DNA of 9,616 nucleotides from an uncultured Clostridia bacterium (lineage in GTDB: Bacteria; Bacillota; Clostridia; Christensenellales; Aristaeellaceae). The stretch is taken from NCBI GenBank assembly GCA_946534455.1, contig CAMNCR010000060.1, positions 1 through 9,616 of the forward strand, read 5' to 3'. Below are positions 5,904-9,616 of the stretch, one piece after another (position 1 is the first letter of the stretch; each line of letters starts with the position of its first letter). A program made the position numbers and the translations under genes. The notes beneath the pieces are model-generated. The model ran no database searches. It saw only the letters and a program-made list of their open reading frames with translations, and was not told where the DNA came from.

Positions 5904-6006
5904 ACACTCGCGAAATGGAAAGAGAATAGCACGATGAAAGCGGGTTTTTCCGTGCCGGTATTCCGGTGCGAGAAATCATACAATATCAATATCGGGAGGT
6001 TTTGGT
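5904..6006 (+). other. 5' leader of the ABC operon
   Basis: About 100 nt lie between the -10 box and the solute-binding protein start, unusually AT-rich for this window. It contains a weak CCGG-TATT-CCGG hairpin (5955-5966), a direct CAATAT CAATAT repeat (5981-5992) and a strong ribosome binding site, GGGAGGT (5994-6000), 6 nt before the ATG. I recognise no riboswitch class in it. A small frame from ATG 5934 has no convincing binding site. Confidence 0.5.
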
Positions 6007-7086
6007 ATGAAGAAACTGTTTTCTGTGCTGCTGGCCCTGGCCATGCTGGTCGGGATGGCATCCTTTGCCTCTGCCGAGGAGATCGACGCGGATCTGATCG
6101 CGGCGGCCCAGGCGGAAGGCGAGCTGGTTGTATACGGATCCTGCGAGGAGGAATATCTGCAGGCCGCCTGCGACAAGTTTGAGCAGCTCTACGGCATCAA
6201 GGTGACCCATCAGCGCCTGAGCACCGGCGAGGTGCAGGCCAAGATCGAAGAGGAAAACGGCAATCCCAGCGCGGACGTCTGGTTCGGCGGCACCACCGAT
6301 CCCTACAACATCTGCGCGAAGGAAGGCCTGCTGCTGCCCTATGAGGCGAAGAACGCCTCCCATCTGCTGAGCAGCGCGTACCGGGATGCGGACGGCAACT
6401 GGTACGGCATCTACAAGGGCATCCTGGGCTTCATGGTCAACACCGAGGAGCTGGAGCGCCTGGGCCTGGAAATCCCCGCTGACTGGCAGGATCTGCTCAA
6501 GGAAGAGTACAAGGGCCTGATCTGGCTGTCCAACTACAACACCGCCGGCACGGCCAAGCTGGTCATCAACACCATGATCCAGAAGTACGGCCATGACAAA
6601 GGCATCCAGTATCTGGTGGATCTGGACAAGAACATCCAGGTGTACACCAAGTCCGGCTCCGGCCCCTCCAAGAACGTCGGCACCGGCGAGTGCGTCATCG
6701 GCATCGGCTTCCTGCATGACGGCATCTATCAGATCGTGGACAACGGCTATGACAACATCGGCCTGGTGATCCCGTCCTCCGGCACCTCCTTCGAAATCGG
6801 CGCGACGGCCATCTTCAAGGGCGCCAAGCACGAGAACGCCGCCAAGCTGTGGATCGAATACGCGCTGTCTCCGGAATGCGTCAACCAGGCGGACGAGTTC
6901 GGCAGCTATCAGTTCCTGGTGCTGGACAACGCCGAGCAGCCCGCGCAGGCGGCTGAGTTCGGCCTCGATCCCGAAAATGTCATGGACTATGACTTCGAGG
7001 ACGCCAAGGAAAACACCACCACCTACATCGCGGAAGTGATGGAAGCCCTGGGCGCCGCGGCGGACGACCGGTTCAAGACGGAGTAA
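6007..7086 (+). CDS. ABC transporter extracellular solute-binding protein, COG1840 (FbpA/AfuA-like) group
   Basis: This 359-residue exported protein has a signal peptide at 1-23 (KK, hydrophobic core, ASA/EE cleavage). The mature part begins as in COG1840 proteins: an ELVVYGSCEEEY strand-turn at 39-50, a (F/L)EQ-LYGIKV strand, ADVWFGGTTDPY at 89-100, and W-YGIYKGILGFMVNTEEL at 132-149. The later hinge region has SKNVGTGECVIGIGFLHDG (221-239), then VIPSSGTSFEIGATAIFKGAK and an ENAAKLWIEYALSPE helix. The group carries ferric iron, phosphonates such as 2-aminoethylphosphonate, or thiamine. No adjacent Tyr-Tyr pair like that of classical FbpA iron sites is present, so ferric iron is possible but unproven. 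There is no lipobox cysteine, odd for a monoderm. The gene is first in the operon behind its own promoter; permease and ATPase genes follow. Confidence 0.9.
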   Translation: MKKLFSVLLALAMLVGMASFASAEEIDADLIAAAQAEGELVVYGSCEEEYLQAACDKFEQLYGIKVTHQRLSTGEVQAKIEEENGNPSADVWFGGTTDPYNICAKEGLLLPYEAKNASHLLSSAYRDADGNWYGIYKGILGFMVNTEELERLGLEIPADWQDLLKEEYKGLIWLSNYNTAGTAKLVINTMIQKYGHDKGIQYLVDLDKNIQVYTKSGSGPSKNVGTGECVIGIGFLHDGIYQIVDNGYDNIGLVIPSSGTSFEIGATAIFKGAKHENAAKLWIEYALSPECVNQADEFGSYQFLVLDNAEQPAQAAEFGLDPENVMDYDFEDAKENTTTYIAEVMEALGAAADDRFKTE

Positions 7087-7120
7087 TCCTTTCGCGCGGA
7101 CGCGCAACGCATATCCACAA

Positions 7121-7151
7121 CAGGGGGACGGTGCCCGTCACCGTCCCCCTG
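7121..7151 (+). repeat. Perfect 13-bp inverted repeat between binding-protein and permease genes
   Basis: CAGGGGGACGGTG (7121-7133) and CACCGTCCCCCTG (7139-7151) form a perfect 13-bp stem with loop CCCGT. No T-run follows (ATCTATC), so it is not a standard terminator. It sits 34 nt after the binding-protein stop and about 37 nt before the permease start. Likely effects are protection of the upstream message 3' end or partial termination, giving more binding protein than permease. Its GGGGACGGT core resembles dispersed palindromes I recall from clostridial genomes; that is from memory only. Confidence 0.8.
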
Positions 7152-7188
7152 ATCTATCTGTGCAGATCATCCGAAAGGGGGTTCAGCC

Positions 7189-8906
7189 GTGGCCAGGGCT
7201 CAGAGCGCCTCGCTGGATCGGAAAAAGCTGTTTGCGGATCCGGTGCTGGTGACCACGATCGTGGTGCTGATCACGTTTCTCGCGGTGTTCATCCTTTATC
7301 CGCTGGCAATCCTGCTGGTGGACAGCATTTACGCGAAGGACAGCGGGCTGACGCTGCGTTTCTTCCAGGAGAGCTTTGCGAAGTATACCTTTATCCGGGC
7401 CATCACCAACACGCTGAAGGTGGGCTTCCTGGTGGGCGTGCTGTCCGCGGCGGTGGGCCTGCTCTTTGCCTACGTGGAGGTCTACGTCCGGGTGCGCACG
7501 AGGTTCATGAGCGGCCTGTTCAAGGTGGTGTCCATGCTGCCGGTGGTTTCCCCGCCCTTCGTGCTGAGCCTGTCGATGATCATGCTCTTCGGCAAGGCGG
7601 GCATCATCACCCGGCATCTGCTGGGGATCTATGACAACAACGTCTATGGCTTCTGGGGCATCACCATCGTGCAGACGATGACCTTCTTCCCGGTGTGCTA
7701 TATGATGTTCCGCGGCCTGCTGAAGAACATCGATCCCTCCATGGAGGAGGCGGCGCGGGACATGGGAGCCAGCCGCTTCAAGGTGTTCACGTCCGTGACC
7801 CTGCCGCTGCTGCTGCCCGGCATCGGCAACGCCTTCCTGGTGACCTTCATCGAGTCCATCGCGGACTTCGCCAACCCGATGATCATCGGAGGCAGCTATG
7901 ATACCCTGGCGACGACGATCTATCTGCAGATCACCGGCGCTTACGACAAGAACGGCGCCTGCGCCATGGCGGTCGTGCTGCTGGCCATCACGATGGTCAT
8001 GTTCCTGGTGCAGAAGTTCTATCTGGAGCGGAAAACGGCCGCGACCCTGACCGGCAAGGCCTCCCGGGCCCGCATGCTGATTGAGGACCGGAGCGTCACC
8101 ATTCCGCTGACGATCTTCTGCTCCGCGGTGGCGCTGTTTGTGGTGATGATGTATGTATGCGTGCCCTTCGGCGCGCTGTTCCGGACCTGGGGCCGGGATT
8201 TCACCCTGACCACCCGCTGGTTCGAGCAGGTGTTCACCCGCTATAAGGGCTTCAAGGCCTTCCAGGATTCCTTCATGCTGTCCCTGATTTCCGCGCCGAT
8301 CACGGCCCTGCTGTCCATGATCATCTCCTATCTGGTGGTCAAGCGCAAATTCCGGACCAAGGGCTTCATCGAGCTGGTGTCCATGCTGGCCATGGCGGTT
8401 CCCGGCACGGTGCTGGGCATCGGATACATCCGGGGCTTCGCCGGGGGCATGTTCCGGACGGGCTTCCTGCAGGGGCTGTACGGCACCGGCGCGATCCTGG
8501 TCATCGTGTTCATCGTCCGCTCCCTGCCCACGGGCACGCGCTCGGGCATTTCCGCCCTGCGGCAGATTGACAAGTCCATCGAGGAGAGCGCCTACGACAT
8601 GGGCGCGGGCAGCCTGAAGGTCTTCACGTCGGTCACGCTGCCCCTGATCAAGGATTCGTTCCTGTCCGGTCTGGTGACGGCGTTCGTCCGCTCCATCACG
8701 GCCATTTCCGCGATCATCCTGCTGGTTACGCCGAACTATCTGCTCATCACCGTGCAGATCAACGAGTTCGCCGAGAAGGGCTCCTACGGCATTGCCTGCG
8801 CCTTTGCGACCATCCTGATCGCGATTACCTATGGATCGGTTCTGCTGATGAATTTCATCATCAAACACTTCGGCACCAGCCGGAAGATGAGGGAGGTTGA
8901 GGAAGC

Positions 8907-8910
<4 letters not shown>
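7189..8910 (+). CDS. ABC transporter permease, fused double-domain FbpB/ThiP-type (COG1178)
   Basis: This 573-residue integral membrane protein has two homologous permease halves in one chain, about twelve hydrophobic segments in all. The first half runs roughly 20-278 and the second 303-560, joined by a charged linker. Each half carries an EAA loop that docks on the ATPase: EEAARDMGASRFKVFTSVTL at 186-205 and EESAYDMGAGSLKVFTSVTL at 465-484, near-identical copies as expected for a duplicated gene facing a symmetric ATPase dimer. The fused form is typical of ferric iron, thiamine and phosphonate importers. The start is GTG at 7189, with AAAGGGGG (7174-7181) 7 nt upstream; the next Met is well inside the first half (107). 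The stop overlaps the ATPase start (ATGA at 8907-8910), so the two are translationally coupled. Substrate follows the binding protein and is not known. Confidence 0.93.

Positions 8911-9616
<706 letters not shown>

Noticed and set aside
1417..5979. Minus-strand open frame of 1520 codons
   Set aside because: It lies antisense to ireB, the Ig-like gene and mnmG, whose family motifs are certain. Its protein is Arg/His/Pro/Gly-rich with no recognisable domain, as expected from the complement of GC-rich codons that rarely use TTA, CTA or TCA.
5904..6006. Riboswitch in the ABC operon leader
   Set aside because: About 100 nt with only a weak hairpin; I see no conserved core of a known class such as TPP or cobalamin, and no terminator or sequester stem.
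5934..6182. Small open frame starting in the ABC operon leader
   Set aside because: No convincing ribosome binding site, and it runs out of frame through the binding-protein signal peptide.
7183..8868. Minus-strand open frame of 561 codons
   Set aside because: It is the complement of the permease gene in its own codon register; its His/Gln/Arg/Gly-rich product reflects base composition.

Overview
The window comes from a GC-rich member of the Firmicutes, most likely a Clostridia-type lineage. The best marker is an IreB/UPF0297 gene, a family confined to Firmicutes. Sigma-A-type promoters, strong GGAGG-like ribosome binding sites and frequent TTG/GTG starts agree with this. Every gene I can support lies on the + strand. 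The very long minus-strand open frames are by-products of base composition.

Layout. (1) Positions 1-1475 hold two translationally coupled CobW/COG0523-type metallochaperone GTPase genes. The first is cut at its 5' end and carries a dense His/acidic metal-binding tract. The second is a divergent GTPase fused to a C-terminal domain resembling that of YcgQ (DUF1980/TIGR03943). Together they look like the tail of a metal (probably zinc) homeostasis operon. (2) At 1471-1860, three A-tracts spaced 11 bp apart precede a clear sigma-A promoter, then ireB (TTG start) and a rho-independent terminator, so ireB is a single-gene unit. (3) At 1879-3915 is a secreted protein with six bacterial Ig-like (Big_2) domains and a separate C-terminal domain, followed by a hairpin that may terminate. 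(4) At 3994-5877 is mnmG, the tRNA wobble-uridine modification enzyme, without mnmE or rsmG beside it in this window. (5) At 5874-9616 is an ABC importer operon: a promoter whose -35 box overlaps the mnmG stop codon, a leader of about 100 nt, a solute-binding protein of the COG1840 (FbpA/AfuA-like) group, a perfect 13-bp hairpin, a fused double permease, and an ATPase that overlaps the permease by ATGA and runs off the window.

How they fit together. The COG0523 pair points to metal allocation. The ABC operon has the usual three-part design of ferric-iron/phosphonate/thiamine-type importers, but its substrate cannot be fixed from sequence. ireB, the Ig-like protein and mnmG look like housekeeping or envelope genes placed next to each other without an obvious shared role.

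I found no mobile element, CRISPR array, tRNA or rRNA, and no clearly new biological system. The items most worth a second look are the GTPase/YcgQ-like fusion with degenerate GTPase motifs, the phased A-tracts upstream of ireB, the A/B higher-order repeat in the Ig-like protein, and the hairpin inside the ABC operon.
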